A stretch of DNA of 64,000 nt, taken from Lomentospora prolificans. Taxonomy: Eukaryota > Ascomycota > Sordariomycetes > Microascales > Microascaceae. The notes beneath the pieces were generated by a model. The model saw only the letters and a program-made list of their open reading frames with translations. It was not told the origin of the DNA and searched no databases. Both the position numbers and the translations under genes were made by a program. How positions within the stretch are numbered: the first letter of the stretch is position 1; every line of letters starts with the position of its first letter. The stretch lies in assembly GCA_029532625.1 (NCBI GenBank), contig JARFXM010000009.1, positions 5,383,501 through 5,447,500 on the forward strand, in the 5' to 3' direction. Of this stretch, positions 45,062 to 56,900 are shown piece after piece.

Positions 45062-45210
45062 TTGCAAGTAGAGGATGAGCTGCTTACCATGCTGAAAGAG
45101 AGAGGTAGCCTAACCTAGAAGGAGATTCACTAGGAGTTCCCAAAGAAATTCTTAGGCTGGAGTCTAGGCACTTTGCAAGTAAATACAGCACTAGGTAGAA
45201 GGGCAATCAA
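45062..45210 (+). pseudogene. SANT/Myb-like domain relic
   Basis: One plus-strand frame reads VEDELLTMLKERGSLT, stop, KEIH, stop, EFPKKFLGWSLGTLQV. This matches the helix-turn-helix pattern of fungal single SANT/Myb domains (EEDELL..LKE.G.SWKEI...FPGRS.GTLQV). Two in-frame TAG codons fall where Trp (TGG) and Gln (CAG) would be expected, the outcome of C-to-T transitions on either strand, as RIP or deamination gives. No start or continuing frame is seen. Unit is short, so confidence is moderate. Confidence 0.5.
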
Positions 45211-45556
45211 ATAAGGGGATAGTATGGTAAGCACATAGCCTTGACCTGTCTTCCTACTTTAAATTAGTTGTGTATCCGTGGATATTTATTTACTGAGTAG
45301 TCACACTTTACCTACTACTACTCTCATGCCTCTTTGCTTTTATCTGACAAGCTGCCTAATCTCTATAGCAGACTAACCACAGTCATTTGCATAGAGAACA
45401 AAAGACATCGCGGCTGATAATAGTTGGGATTGCATACTCAGAGAGGAAGGTTATAGCACAACTACATCACCTCTATTAGTAGGCTCAAGGCAAGATTCAT
45501 ATCATTGACAAAAACAATCCATTAATTGACGAGGACAGTTAACAGTTAGGCATGGA
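45211..45556. other. AT-rich degenerate intergenic DNA
   Basis: No supported feature; stops on all frames. Confidence 0.45.
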
Positions 45557-45905
45557 TTGGTTCCTCCAGAATCTAGGAATACTGCCTATGCTGCCGCAGG
45601 GGCTCTTGGAATGACTGCCGTCGTCGCATCCAGCGGCGATTGCAGCGCCAGTCTTGTACATGATAGGCTAGGGACCATCGCGTCGGGAGTGCAGGCAATG
45701 ATTGGAAACGTGGCTGCTGGAAGCGTTTTGCAGCTCTTCAGAACGCTGTGATGGGCGGATATGGAGTTGTCGCTGTGAATGGAGGCATCGCTCGGGCATG
45801 CTCCGGACAAGTCTCTCTTCCATATGTCATGGACATCCCCGCGCCACAAGAAGTACTCCGAGAACGCCTACCATTCGTCCTTGTAAGGCTTCATAATCTG
45901 GTCAG
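45557..45905 (+). pseudogene. Interferon-induced 6-16 (ISG12-like) family relic, frameshifted
   Basis: The first part reads VPPESRNTAYAAAGALGMTA then VVASSGDCSASLVHDRLG and TIASGVQAMIGNVAAGSV, then runs out of frame and stops. One base missing in the T4 run at 45725-45728 accounts for this: after it a second frame continues with QNAVMGGYGVVAVNGGIARA. The Gly/Ala-rich hydrophobic pattern, IGNVAAGS followed by MGGYG, is that of the Ifi-6-16/ISG12-like family, small membrane proteins that also occur in fungi. No in-frame ATG precedes the first part. Family assignment is by pattern and is tentative. Confidence 0.5.
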
Positions 45906-46464
45906 CCCATCCTTTAGTATACTAGTCATGCTCATAGTTAACTCTATATAGTAACTTGCAATATTCCTAGTATTCAAGATATCAGCCAGCCTATTCCTAA
46001 TTGAGAAATAACCTCGATCCTTTAGGCTCTAACTGGCCTGGAAATCATTATGTTCTCAAGGGTGAGATCTCTGTGGGTGGCATATACGTTGCTCGTATCC
46101 GGGGAGGAGCTCTTGATACGGGCCTGTACTAGTCTCTATTCCTGGCATCTGTTTCTGATGCGTAGTGGCGGCTAGAAATAGGTTATTGAAGGATTCGATG
46201 GTAAAAAGTGGCCTAGCTTTGATGTCGGGTTGGGAATACCTATCCTAGATACATCCTCTATTAATAGATCCAAAGATAGATGAATAACTAGCCAAGGTTG
46301 GATATATAGGTGTCATTATATGCAAGTATACTGATAAAACTGCAAGTTCTGTGCTGACTGAAGGGCCTTTGTGTAGAAATTATCCGGGAAAGCTCGTTAT
46401 AAATGGACTCCTCAGATCTTGTGAGGGATGGCCAAGCCTTTCCGCCCGGTGAAAAACCCACGAC
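45906..46464. other. AT-rich degenerate intergenic DNA
   Basis: No supported gene. Probably continuous with the relics on either side. Confidence 0.45.
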
Positions 46465-47143
46465 CTTGAACTAGAAACAATCAGATTCCACCCGGAACAA
46501 GTCCAGGACTATGTCGAAAAGACATCAAGGGTAAGCAAACTGTCGACAACATTCAATCATTTCTTCGAAGCCATGTGCTATTCGGGAGTCTGGTTCGGAT
46601 CCCGATCCAACTAGATGCGCTCTGTTTTACCTGGGACGAAGGCTTTACTAACGACTCCATCCCCGAGACCATGACCGCTGTGTACGAAGCCATCGAGAGT
46701 AACCTATGGAGAAAGGATATCCTAAGATTAGAGAAGAGGATCGGGGATAAGCCTGTGACTGAGGACAATATTCGAGAATTCACTCCGGATGAAGTCAAGG
46801 AGCTCATCGGTCAAGAGCTCAGGCTCCTGGAAGCTTTCGGTTTTGTTGGGCTGTACAGCGTGGCGATGTACTAAGAGAGTTCGATTCAAGTCATCGGAGC
46901 GAGGTACGGAGAGAGTTACGCAAGGAAGACCGGCATGGGATGCAGAATCTGTTGCTTGACAAGACTCTTCCAACCCTCTCATTTCTGCGGACATCGGACT
47001 ACCCTTCGTGCGAGCACAGCCAGCAAAGTTACCACTTCCTGCACCTTATATTCCAGGAGTATTTTGCAGCCGGGTACTTTGCAAGGCAGTGGAAAGCCGA
47101 AGAGCCGCTCAGATGTATAGATCTTCACCACAAAAAGCACTAG
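46465..47143 (+). pseudogene. NACHT/NLR protein relic (winged-helix region)
   Basis: Three plus-strand frames in order keep homology-like text. Frame A has LELETIRFHPEQVQDYVEKT. Frame B, from about 46534, has IQSFLRSHVLFGSLVRIPIQ, LDALCFTWDEGF, ETMTAVYEAIESNLWRKDIL and RLEKRIGDK, ending at a stop near 46874. Frame C, from about 46860, has LLLDKTLPTLSFLRTSD and YHFLHLIFQEYFAAGYFARQ, ending at 47143. This order (IPLQLDALC, YEAIE..LW..DILRLEK, YHFLHLTFQEYFAA) is typical of the segment after the NACHT ATPase in fungal NLRs. At least two frameshifts are needed to link it, the Walker A/B part and any ligand-binding repeats are missing, so it is a pseudogene. Fungal NLRs take part in non-self recognition and programmed cell death. 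Confidence 0.78.
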
Positions 47144-48269
47144 AAGCTCTCTCCAAATGCCTTTCTCAATAACCCACGACATGATTTTCTTTTTTCTTCT
47201 TCTTTTCTTCTTCTAAAATAAAGAAGGAAAAGAAAACGAAACCATGTCCATCTCCCCATTTCCCTCCCTCCTACATTGTCATCCATTCTCTATCTTGCAT
47301 TGGCCCGGATTTTAAAGCCCGTCTGCCGTTGGAAAGTAGCGACGGTTGCATATACATGCCCGGATCTTCATGTTCGGGTAGGGCCGGGGATGGCCGCCCC
47401 CCCCCCCCCCCGGGCCAGCCTCACGGATGCACTTTATTGTTCCCGGTCTAGCTGTCAAATGCCGATTCCGCCCTACATTTGTAGCAATGCAATGTGGCAC
47501 AACTCGACTTCATTCGGTCAATTTCTTCGCTATCCACTGCCGCGTGTACTTCGGTGTACCTGTGCCGGACCGGCATGGCCCCTGCGGCGGGGGTCAGCTT
47601 CCAGCCCGCGCCGACGCCCTTGGCTCAAAAATCCCAAACACCGACCGGTGCAGACAACTGCGGCCGTCGATCGATGTGAGGGAAAGCGCATAGAGGGGAA
47701 AGAACGTAAGCGGAGAAATTAGCTAAAAGCGTAAAACCCTGCCGAGAATACCCGGACCAGACCCGAAACTGATAATGCTGGTGGGACTTCGAATCCGGGG
47801 CCCCCTCGGTACGGCACCGCGAGCTACGGGGCGAGCACATACCCCACCGCACGCCGGACTCGGAAACTGAGGATCAATTGCTTGGCTGGGGTTTCATTAT
47901 AAGGGCATTGCGCCCGATGACGATGCAAGCCTATATATGCCTTGGGGATTTCTTAGTGTCGTGTCTTTTCCCTGCCGTTGTACCGACTAAGGCATACAGG
48001 CTTCACAGGAACTCTGCCCTCGTGGCGCACAATGTATATATATATTATTCCCAAGTTCACACATTTATTAGCATTAATAGTTTCTATCACGCAAGAAAGC
48101 TTTCCGCCTCACAGCGATCTACACCACCTTTCTCTCCCCAACCCCCCACCCCAAAAAAGCAAAGCAACAAAAAAGAAAAAAGAGAAAAAGACGTCACCAG
48201 GTGTCCTTTCAAAGCGCCTCACGCCTCGTCTACTCTTCAACCTCTCCCCCTTCCCAACCTCTCGACCGT
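47144..48269. other. Intergenic, about 1.1 kb
   Basis: No gene supported. Contains a C15 run (separate entry) and the 3' flank of the FAD oxidase gene. Confidence 0.5.
47397..47411. repeat. Poly-C run (15 bases)
   Basis: An uninterrupted run of 15 C on the plus strand in intergenic DNA. Confidence 0.9.
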
Positions 48270-49920
48270 CTACGTCTGCACCCTCACGCTCTGCGGATTC
48301 GAAAACGTATCCTTGGGATCCCATACGCCCTTAATCTCCCTCAACCGATGCACATGCCCCTCCCAGTACGCCGCCTCCGCTTGATCCCTGGGAATGGCCG
48401 GGTCAACGTACCCGGCATACGTAGAATTAGCCCCCGCGCCCGCGCCCTTTTGGATCTCCGCGTGGACGCCCTCGAGGAACGTCCTCGTCGACGCGGGCAG
48501 CGACCCCAACGCCACGGCGTACGACTGGTAGTATAGCACCTTGTCGCGGTGCGGATACGCGGTGGCGTCCAGCGGCACGTCGTTCACGGCGCCGCCCGAC
48601 GCGTCAAAGATGACGAACCAGAGAAGCGTGCCCTTATCCGTCTTGTCGATGTAGCCGAACAAATCCCTGATCGAGCCGCCGCCCAGGAGGTCCTCGGGGG
48701 CGAACGCCAGGGCCTTGCTGTAGAAGGCGGTGGGGATGTCGCCGAGGTAGAGCGCCTCGTTGCCGGCCTCGTGCACTAGGCTGCCGAGCCAGTCGTTGAC
48801 GACGCCGCTGACGGAGCCGCCGGTGGGGATGCGCGCAGGGATGCCGGTGGCCTTGAACTCGGCCTCGGTGCCGAAGAAGGTGGTGGTGATGACGATGCCC
48901 AGGGGTTGCACGACGAACTCGGAGGCGAAGCGGCGGTCGAGGTTCGGGTCGGAGATGAGGGCTTGCCATTGCTCGTAGATGGGGGCCATTTCGGAGTGGC
49001 GGCCAAAGGAAAAGGCAAAGGTGTGTTGGACGACGGCGCCGGGTTCGGGGTGGGTCCGCATTTTGAATTCGGTGATGATGCCAAAGGAAGCGCCGGCGCC
49101 GCGGAGGGCCTGCGGTGGCTGGTTAGTACGCAACAACAATCCCACCCCCTCAAAAAGAGGAAAAGGAACCCAAAAGAAAAGAGGGAAAAAAAAAAAAAGA
49201 GGAAGGGAAGGGGGCCTGCCTTACCCAGAAGAGATCCGAGTTCTCCTGCTCATTCGCCCTCACAATATTCCCCCCCCGCCGTAACAACCTCGACCTCGAC
49301 GACGTGATCCAGCGCAGTGCCCCACATCCTGCTCGAGGGCCCGAGCCCGCCAATGGTGGCATGGCCGCCGATGCCGACGCCGGGGCACACGCCGTGGGCA
49401 AAAGCCCTCCCGCCGGCGGCGTGCATCTTCTTGTCGAGCTCGCCGAGGCGCGTGCCGGCGCCGACGGTGGCGTCCCAGGTGGTGGTGTCCATGGAGAAGG
49501 ACTGGAGGTTTACAAGGTCTACGACGACGTGGCCGTCTTCGCCTCCGATGCCGTAGTTTCTGGCGAAAGCAGCGCAAGTTAGATTTTTGTTATTCTGGGA
49601 GTAGAATTGGGAAAAGGAAAAAAAAAAAAAACAGAAAAAGAAACAATGTCGATAAGTTTGGGTACGTACGCATAGCTGTGTCCGCCCGACCGGGCCTGCA
49701 CCTTGGCGGCGACTTTCTCGGCGCACTTGACGGCCTCGGCCACCTCATTTGTGTTCTTGGGCCTGATGACGGCCAGCGGCTCGACGTCAATGTCGAGGTT
49801 GAACGGCCTGACCCAGGCGAGCTGGTAGAAGGGCGTGCTGGGATAGGCGACGCAGTCGGCGCGGCCGGCGCAGATCGTGTTGAGGCACGTTTGCAGCGGG
49901 GTGCTGGGCGAGTTGCCCAT
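48270..49920 (-). CDS. FAD-linked oxidase, AA7 gluco-oligosaccharide oxidase-like, with a one-base frameshift
   Basis: Three exons on the minus strand: 49920-49670, 49559-49225 and 49109-48270. Start MGNSPSTPLQTC was preferred over an in-frame Met six codons upstream because family members often begin so. The FAD domain has both covalent attachment residues: His81 in RSGGHSYA and about Cys142 in HGVCPGVGIGGHATIGGLGP. The C-terminal berberine-bridge segment ends YWEGHVHRLREIKGVWDPKD then TFSNPQSV. Related enzymes oxidise oligosaccharides at the reducing end and make H2O2. Exon 2 is one base too long: a run of eight G at 49270-49277 shifts the frame after VEVEVVTAGG and gives a stop a few codons later, whereas seven G would continue to NIVRANEQENSDLFW and give 474 residues. 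Either a recent null allele or an assembly error. Confidence 0.85.
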
Positions 49921-52900
49921 GATGACGGAGGGATGCACTGGCGGGTCGAGTCGACCAGAGGCGCAAGGACAGGGACGGATGGAGAGGAGAAAAGGGACAA
50001 GGATGGTGGGCAGCTAATAGCTGGCTATTCGGTCGGACGCGCGACGAATCGAGAGAGGGTTCTTTGCGATTTTGATTGAACCCAAAGATCCTAGAAGCCC
50101 CGGTGGAAAGAAGAGAATTAAAAACAAAAAAAAGATGGACGAAACGAAAAAGGAGGTAAAAGAAGGGACAAAAACAAGATGCACAGTCGGATGTTCTGGC
50201 CTCAAGTTTTTGTACCTTTTTGGAATGATTGGAAATCGCCAGCCAGAAACTCGAGCTCGAGAAGTGAGAAGCAAGGAACAATACGACCGCGCGATGCTGG
50301 CCACGTCGTAGAGGGGAATCCGTGGTGGACCTTGTTCTTTATTCTCTCTGTTCGTCCACAGGGTTGTTATGTACAACCCAAGCTGAGAGCTCTCTCTTTT
50401 TTTCTCGGACCTTTGCTGGCTCACGCTCGCCCAAGCCTGGCCATGGCCAGCTACCACGGGCCCTCCTCCCTCTTATACATCATCAGAGCTCAGCTGGCCC
50501 TCTTTCTCTTTCTCGAAGCAACCCTCGCACAACACCTCCTTTCTTTGTTCCCTCCCTCCCTCCCATTTTCCCCCTTGCCTATGAATGATGGGGAACGACC
50601 TTTATCAAATCAATCGACCTGTTCTCCAAAGTAGAACAAGACCAGCTGGCCATTCAGGATCAGTGGCCTGGCTCACGGGTCGAAATGTCCCAGCGTTCTC
50701 CTCTCCGCATGGCCGGCCAGCGCCCACCAACCACTCACAGCCCGGCTGTCCCAGACGCCACTAGGGTTCCCGTCGCCCCGACTGGTGGTGTCGAGACCGG
50801 GGTTTCGACCAGTCAGTTACACGGCCGAGGTGTTCTCCAGGATATCTATCCTCCTTTTGCCCAATCGTCGTCGGCCAGAGTCGTCAATGCTACATCGAAA
50901 CTGGCACCGAGCCTTCCTTGGGATGAATATTAATATTACCCGTTTTTATTTTGGCCCTTTGTTGTTTTGCTGTCTCCTTTTCGGCGGATCCTCATCAACC
51001 ACCAGCTGTCATTCTGGCGAGTCTGGCCAGCGACCAGCCAACGAGAGATGACGAACAGGGGTTCACCGCCCTGACCAGAGAATCACGTCGCCGGCCTTCC
51101 CCCCAGAGATGTGCCGGTGCGCTTCCCTACAAGGAGTGTGGTATTATTATGCCCTGACAGGAAGGTCGGAGTGAGCCAGAGGAGAGGCGCGGGGGAAAAC
51201 CCGGAGTGACCTATCATGATCCAACCCACACCCTTGTCCAGTCCATGCTACCATGCTACCATATTTCTGCTGACTTCCTCATCCCAATGCTTGGTATTAT
51301 TACACTGAACCTGTCACCACCCGAAAGTCGTTCGTTCTACTGGTAGGATACACTGCAGTTGCCAGCAAGGATGGACGCACAGCCAGCTGGCCAGCTGGCA
51401 CCAGCATCCCAGCATTGCACGAGAACCGCTGAAAGTGCAACCCCCCCGCTTCCCCCCAGACCGGGGCAAAAAAAAGAAAAAAAAAAAAAAAAAAAAAAAA
51501 GGAAAAAAAATTGGCCGGGATGGACATTGATCCCTGAAGAATGGGCAGATTGATACTAAGCAAAGCAAATGGGGCCAGAGAGTGTTCGCTTCCAACCAGC
51601 CAGCGAGAACTTCGGCAAAAAGCCAGTCTGGCTGGCAATAGTCCAGCCCAGCCCAGGCCACTGGAGCCGATGAAGTTGAGGGCCTGGTTGGCCTCGCCAT
51701 TTCCAGCCTATACCAGTAATCGATCGTTTAAAGAATGTCATTGATCCAAAATTACCCAAAAGGGAGGCCAGCCCCCGCCCTTCTCGCCAGCTGGCTACCT
51801 GCTTGGCGCTCCCCTGCACGCTGACTGGCCGCGACGCAACGTCCTGCTCATCTCGACACGAAACCGCCAGTCCCAATCCCGGCTTCATCCAGGAACTGAT
51901 TCCCACGCAAAGAATCTGCGCCAGCAGAGACTGGCCGCGCTTGCTTCTTCTGCCAGGCATCGCGCGATCCGAATCTCGTCTGGCCAGCGCACCCAGTTTT
52001 AGCGTCTCTCCGTTCGAATGAGTCTTACGAATGATTTCGCCGTGGCCTAGAGCCAGCGCTACGAGGTCTTGTGCCAATATTTACCTACCCGCTCCGGCGC
52101 CCTGACTGGAAATTGAACCGAAGAGGTGAAAAACTGGAGAGGGGAAAGAAGAATCAAAAAAAAGAAAGAAAAAAGAAAAGAAGTTGGAGAACGACCCTTG
52201 CGGTGCATTGCAACGAGCGCGTGCGCATGACTGCAATCACCTTTCCCGCACTCCGCTGGCCCCATCAACCATATCATCGCCAGGCGAGGGGCCTTTCTGC
52301 TCGCCCTTCTCCTCGCCGCACCCGTGACTGTTTGGTCTTCCCAATTCCCCTACTTCCGTGCTTGTCTCTTCCTTTTCCTTGACCACCAACCCATCATACC
52401 ATCCGCCCATCACAAATACTTTACCTATCCTAGACTTTGTAGACTTTGCCTAGTCTGATCAGTGCCGTCCTTCCCTCTCATTGTGATACCCTCTTCCCCC
52501 CCACCCCCTACTCTTTCCCCATCAGCCATCCGCATCCCCTTTTACACCTACTTAGCCAGCCTTGCAAAGATTGAAACCAATGTCTCGCCCGGAATGCGAC
52601 CTCGGGGATCCCACACCACACTGATGCATGACTTGCAGAATTATTGATATTATACCATCCAGTCTTCTCTGCCATCTGCCCAGTTCACCCACAGCAAAGA
52701 AGGCAAAAAAAAATGTCACCGGCTTACAAGGCAAAAGACATCAATGTCACCCACCAGCCACAGTTTCACAACCGCAGAGAGAAAAGAGTCCCCAAGTGCA
52801 TGCAACAGCCATCGTTGTATTAGTCCGGAAATACGAAGTAACACCACCACGAGCGAGAAACAGCTACATGTTCCCAATGGGCTTGTCCTAGTTTTCCTTC

Positions 52901-53119
52901 AGTCTTCGCAAGGCATACCAACACATGATACATGGAAATACGTCCTTCGTCGCTTCTTCATTCCCCCTTGAGCCTCCTTCTACTACATGTACCCCCCTGG
53001 ACTACATGTGACCCTCCTTATTTTCATCCGAGTAGAATCCCCCAAAAGAAAGAAAAAGATATAAGAAACCAGCAATGGAGGCTTTGGAAACAGACGCGGA
53101 AGAAAAATTGAGGGAAAAG

Positions 53120-53153
<34 letters not shown>

Positions 53154-53996
53154 AAAGAGGTATCTTTTTGACCCTGGAGGGGACGGCGCCGTGTGGTCCG
53201 AAAATAATCACAAAATACAGATGAAAATCAAAGTACGCAAGTTTAGTAGTAGTAGTTGGTGAGTCGTCGGAGAGCATAGTCCGGCGATCATAGCGAGGCA
53301 TGTTGAGCATCACCTACTTCATCCTTGGGTGTTGACATAAAGAAGAGAGGCGCGGTCAAGGACATGTCTGAAAGCCATCATAAAAAAGAAAAGAAAAAAA
53401 AAAAGACTGCAAAATAGCCTCGACGCCCAGTCCCAGTCGCGTTGTGGCGCCACCCCCTTCCAAAAAGAAAGGGAAGGGGCATTCGCCGAGAAACCTTTTT
53501 CGTCTTTCAGAAAAGAAGCAAAACCAAAGAAAAAACTGTGGTATCAGCCAAGCGGGAGCACACGCTAGAAACGCGTCGAGATCTCCGACCGAGAAGTGAT
53601 AATCGGCAACCAAGGTCTGACAGCAGAAAACCAGGTCTCTCCAAATGGAGAGGGGGTCGTTAGGATAGATACGTGCCTGGAATTGTTGCGTGAAAACGTC
53701 ATAAACAAGATAAGAATAAAGAATAAAGATAAAAAAAAAAGTCATCGCTAGCTAGAAAAATGACAAAGATGTTGTAAAGAACTCCTGCGTGTCGCCGCTG
53801 TGTAAAAGTGCTCGGCCTAGTCACGAAGCGAGTTGGTGTGTGTTGTGTGCGTGTGCGTGTGTAAGCGAAGAGGAGCAAGTGATGATGATACGTGACCCAG
53901 GCTGCGCCGTCCGAAAGAAAAGAAAGAGATCCACGCCAGAGGGAGGACGAACCGGCACCAAGAAACAAAGAAGCGTAGCTGAGCTGCAAGCGCCCT
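49921..53996. other. Intergenic, about 4.1 kb
   Basis: No gene supported. The right end is the 3' flank of the RING-PH-VWA gene, the left end the promoter of the FAD oxidase. It has long A runs (51477-51500; 53120-53152) and many GCCAGC/GGCTGGC words (for example 51382-51399 and 51597-51605). Confidence 0.5.
53120..53152. repeat. Poly-A run (33 bases)
   Basis: An uninterrupted A run of 33 on the plus strand. No retroelement body or target duplication is seen beside it. Confidence 0.9.
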
Positions 53997-56900
53997 CTAC
54001 GCCTCCTCCGTGATGCCACCTTCACCCCCACCCTCCTCGCGCCACTCTCTCGATCGGTTCGTCAGCTTCCTCACCCCCCCAACCCGGTTGGCCCACAGAC
54101 TCTCTATCGGTGTCCTGAACGTGAACGCGCGTTGCGAGCTAATGACACCAATCGTCTGGAGGACCGCTTTACGGCTATCGCGGCTGAAGACGGCCGGGTG
54201 GTTGATCCACTCCAAGCTGCTCTCCAGCTCCGCGTCAAGAGCCGCCACCGTCTCGGCATCGATGCCAGCGCCGAGAGAAAGCCCGTCCTGTGACCGGCTT
54301 CGGCCAATCGCACCATTGGTCGCCGAAGAATGCGCAGATGTCGTCGGCGACGGTGTGCGCTTCCTGTCGGGGGTGGCCGAGATAGGGGACGCGTCGGGGA
54401 TGCCGAGGGGTGTCATCGGAGACTTGGAGGCCGGCATGGGTGGCACCGGCGGAAGACCACCCTTACCGAGACCCTTGAGGATCGACCGAGTTTCGTTGAG
54501 GAGCGTGTATGCCCTGTCATGTTGGCCTCGCGTCACGAGCGTTAACGCCCTCGTGAGCATGTCCGAGGTCAAAAGCTCCATCCTTCGCTGCACTATACTC
54601 GGATGAGGCGGGATCGGCGGCGTGTTAGCCCAGGACTTTTTGTTGTGGGACGCCGGGAGCATCGTGATGGCCAATAGCGACGGCCTGGGAAGATGGACCA
54701 CGGTGCCATCTCGGAGGATATCGCCCCACGTCAAGTCTGCCTGGATGAGGGGCACCTCCTCAACGGATACTGTCCTCTGCTCATCCGAGTCCATGGATCC
54801 GCCCAGGGCCTCCAGACCGGAAACAAGGCTGTCCCAAGTATCCTGTGGGAGCTGGTCCTGGGAAGAGGTATCGGGTAAGATTACCAGCTGCACCAGGATA
54901 TCCCGCTTTTCTCCAAACCGCAAATCTCCCAAAGACGCCTCGGCATCGCGTCCGGTGGCTCGCTTGGTAATCTGAAGAGCGCCGCTAATTTTGTGGAACT
55001 TGGCGGGCGAGCCCTCGGGAAGCTTGAGTTTTAACTTGACGTTCTGGTGCGAGAGCGACTGCATGGCGCCGAGGCAGCCAGCAAGGCACTCACGAAGCAT
55101 CATCCAGTCCTTGACGTACGTGTATGACGCCTTGGTCCGCGTCGACAACTCGATCATGGTATCCGGCTTGTGGGTCATGCCCAGACCAAACGAGTGGATG
55201 GCAATCCTGCGGGCTTGTCAGTATATATGCTAGGCTGGACATCAACATAGAACGACTTACTTGGCCGCCTCGGCGCGCGAAACTACAAAGTCAACGCTAT
55301 CGACATCCGAAGTCGATGCGTCGCTAATCAGCATGATGGTGGCAATGGGGTTGTTATACTTGCGCTGCATGAGCAGGTCCATGGCAACGTTGGCGCCCTC
55401 CACAACGTCCGCACGGTGGCTCTTTTGTCCGACGGGTCGAATGGATGAGAGGACGTTGGCCCAACCAGGCCACGCTTTGGTCGTCATACCCACAATAGGA
55501 ACACCGCCGCCACCGGAACCGAATGTGACGAGACCCATGCGGTCACGTTCGCCGAGAGAATTGACCATGAAACGGAGGGCGTCGCGGACGAGGTTGATCT
55601 TGACACCCTGCATCGAGGATGAGATAGGGACAACAACGACGACGTCGACGGGAACATGCACAGTGGGTGCCATAAGTGGGCTCTTGGCGAAGTTGGTATA
55701 CTCGGTCGGGGCGGTGGTGACGGATTTGGGACCCCAGGACGAAGCGACAGACGAGACGCGCTGCTGGCGCGATCCGCGGTTCCAGTCCATCTCTTCGTCG
55801 GTTTCCGAAAACTCGCCACGGTCGTACTCGGGACTACGGACAGGGGAACCTTCGACGGCGTTGAGATCTAGGAGCGCCTGCTGCCAAAGCTTGAGTTGGT
55901 TACGGTTTTCGAACCGCAGGTGGAACTGCGGCAACTCGGCCACAGAAAGTGCGAGAGTAAGGATGTTCTCGTCAATATTTCCCGTCTCGGAGACATCGTT
56001 CAGATGCTTCTTGATGAGAATAGAACCCTTCAGCGTGCATCGCGTCGTCTTCTTAGGCATGCCGTTCTCGTCCCACTGTTGCGCTTGGGGAATGCGCTTC
56101 TCCTTTACGCAAATCAACATCTCCGCAAAGAGGAAGCATTCAAGCTCCTGCCACGACATCTTGTCCTTGCCAACCTTGAGCGTTCCGTAAAGGCGCAACT
56201 TGCCAAATCTATCTTGCGGTTAGCATTCCCATTGACAGCCCCGAGGCGACACCCTATTTATTCGAGGCGGCTGCCGAAAATTCGGCAATCCTCGTAAACA
56301 CACTCACCTGCTAAAATCGAGCCCATGCCAGTTATCCACCCTGTTCCTTAGATTTTCCGTCATTTCGTCCAACACCTCCCTCGCCTCGTAGGGGTAAAAT
56401 CGGGGGGCGCTTCGCGCGGGCGATGGAGGCCGGGCGTAGTTTTCATCCATCCTCGCGCTGATGGGCGCTACCGAGGGCGTGATGGCAAGATCCTCGGGAT
56501 CAGGGCGCCACTTGTTGTCTGGAACTTCGACGGTTACTAGGCAAGTGAGCGTCTGCTGCTGCCTGGACTTGGTCATCGTCGGGAACTCGGAACGAACTGT
56601 GACGGTGGGCGCCGGGATCGGATTGCGGGCGACCCCCCGGGGGCTACCGGGCGTCGTCTCCATCGCCTGGAGGTCGTAGTCATGTCGTCGTGCAGGGCCG
56701 CTCTGAGTTGTCTCGGGGTATCCACCGGACGAAGCGACACCAGTGGCCTCGCTGTCGCTGCGAACATGGCCCCGTGATCCATACCGGTCTGATGGTGTCT
56801 CGCGACTGTCTCGAAGGCTTCCGTGGCCCTGGCGACCACCGCTTTGCCTCTGGTTAGAGTCAACGCTAGGCGCCCGGGCCGCATGGGGCGCCTCCCAAGC

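Noticed and set aside
44889..45071. Plus-strand frame of 60 codons before the SANT relic
   Set aside because: It is out of frame with the SANT-like text and has no recognisable content; may be part of the same decayed gene but cannot be shown.
47785..47830. Possible tRNA T-arm (CTTCGAATCC)
   Set aside because: The flanking bases do not pair as a T-stem and no A-box, anticodon arm or acceptor stem was found.
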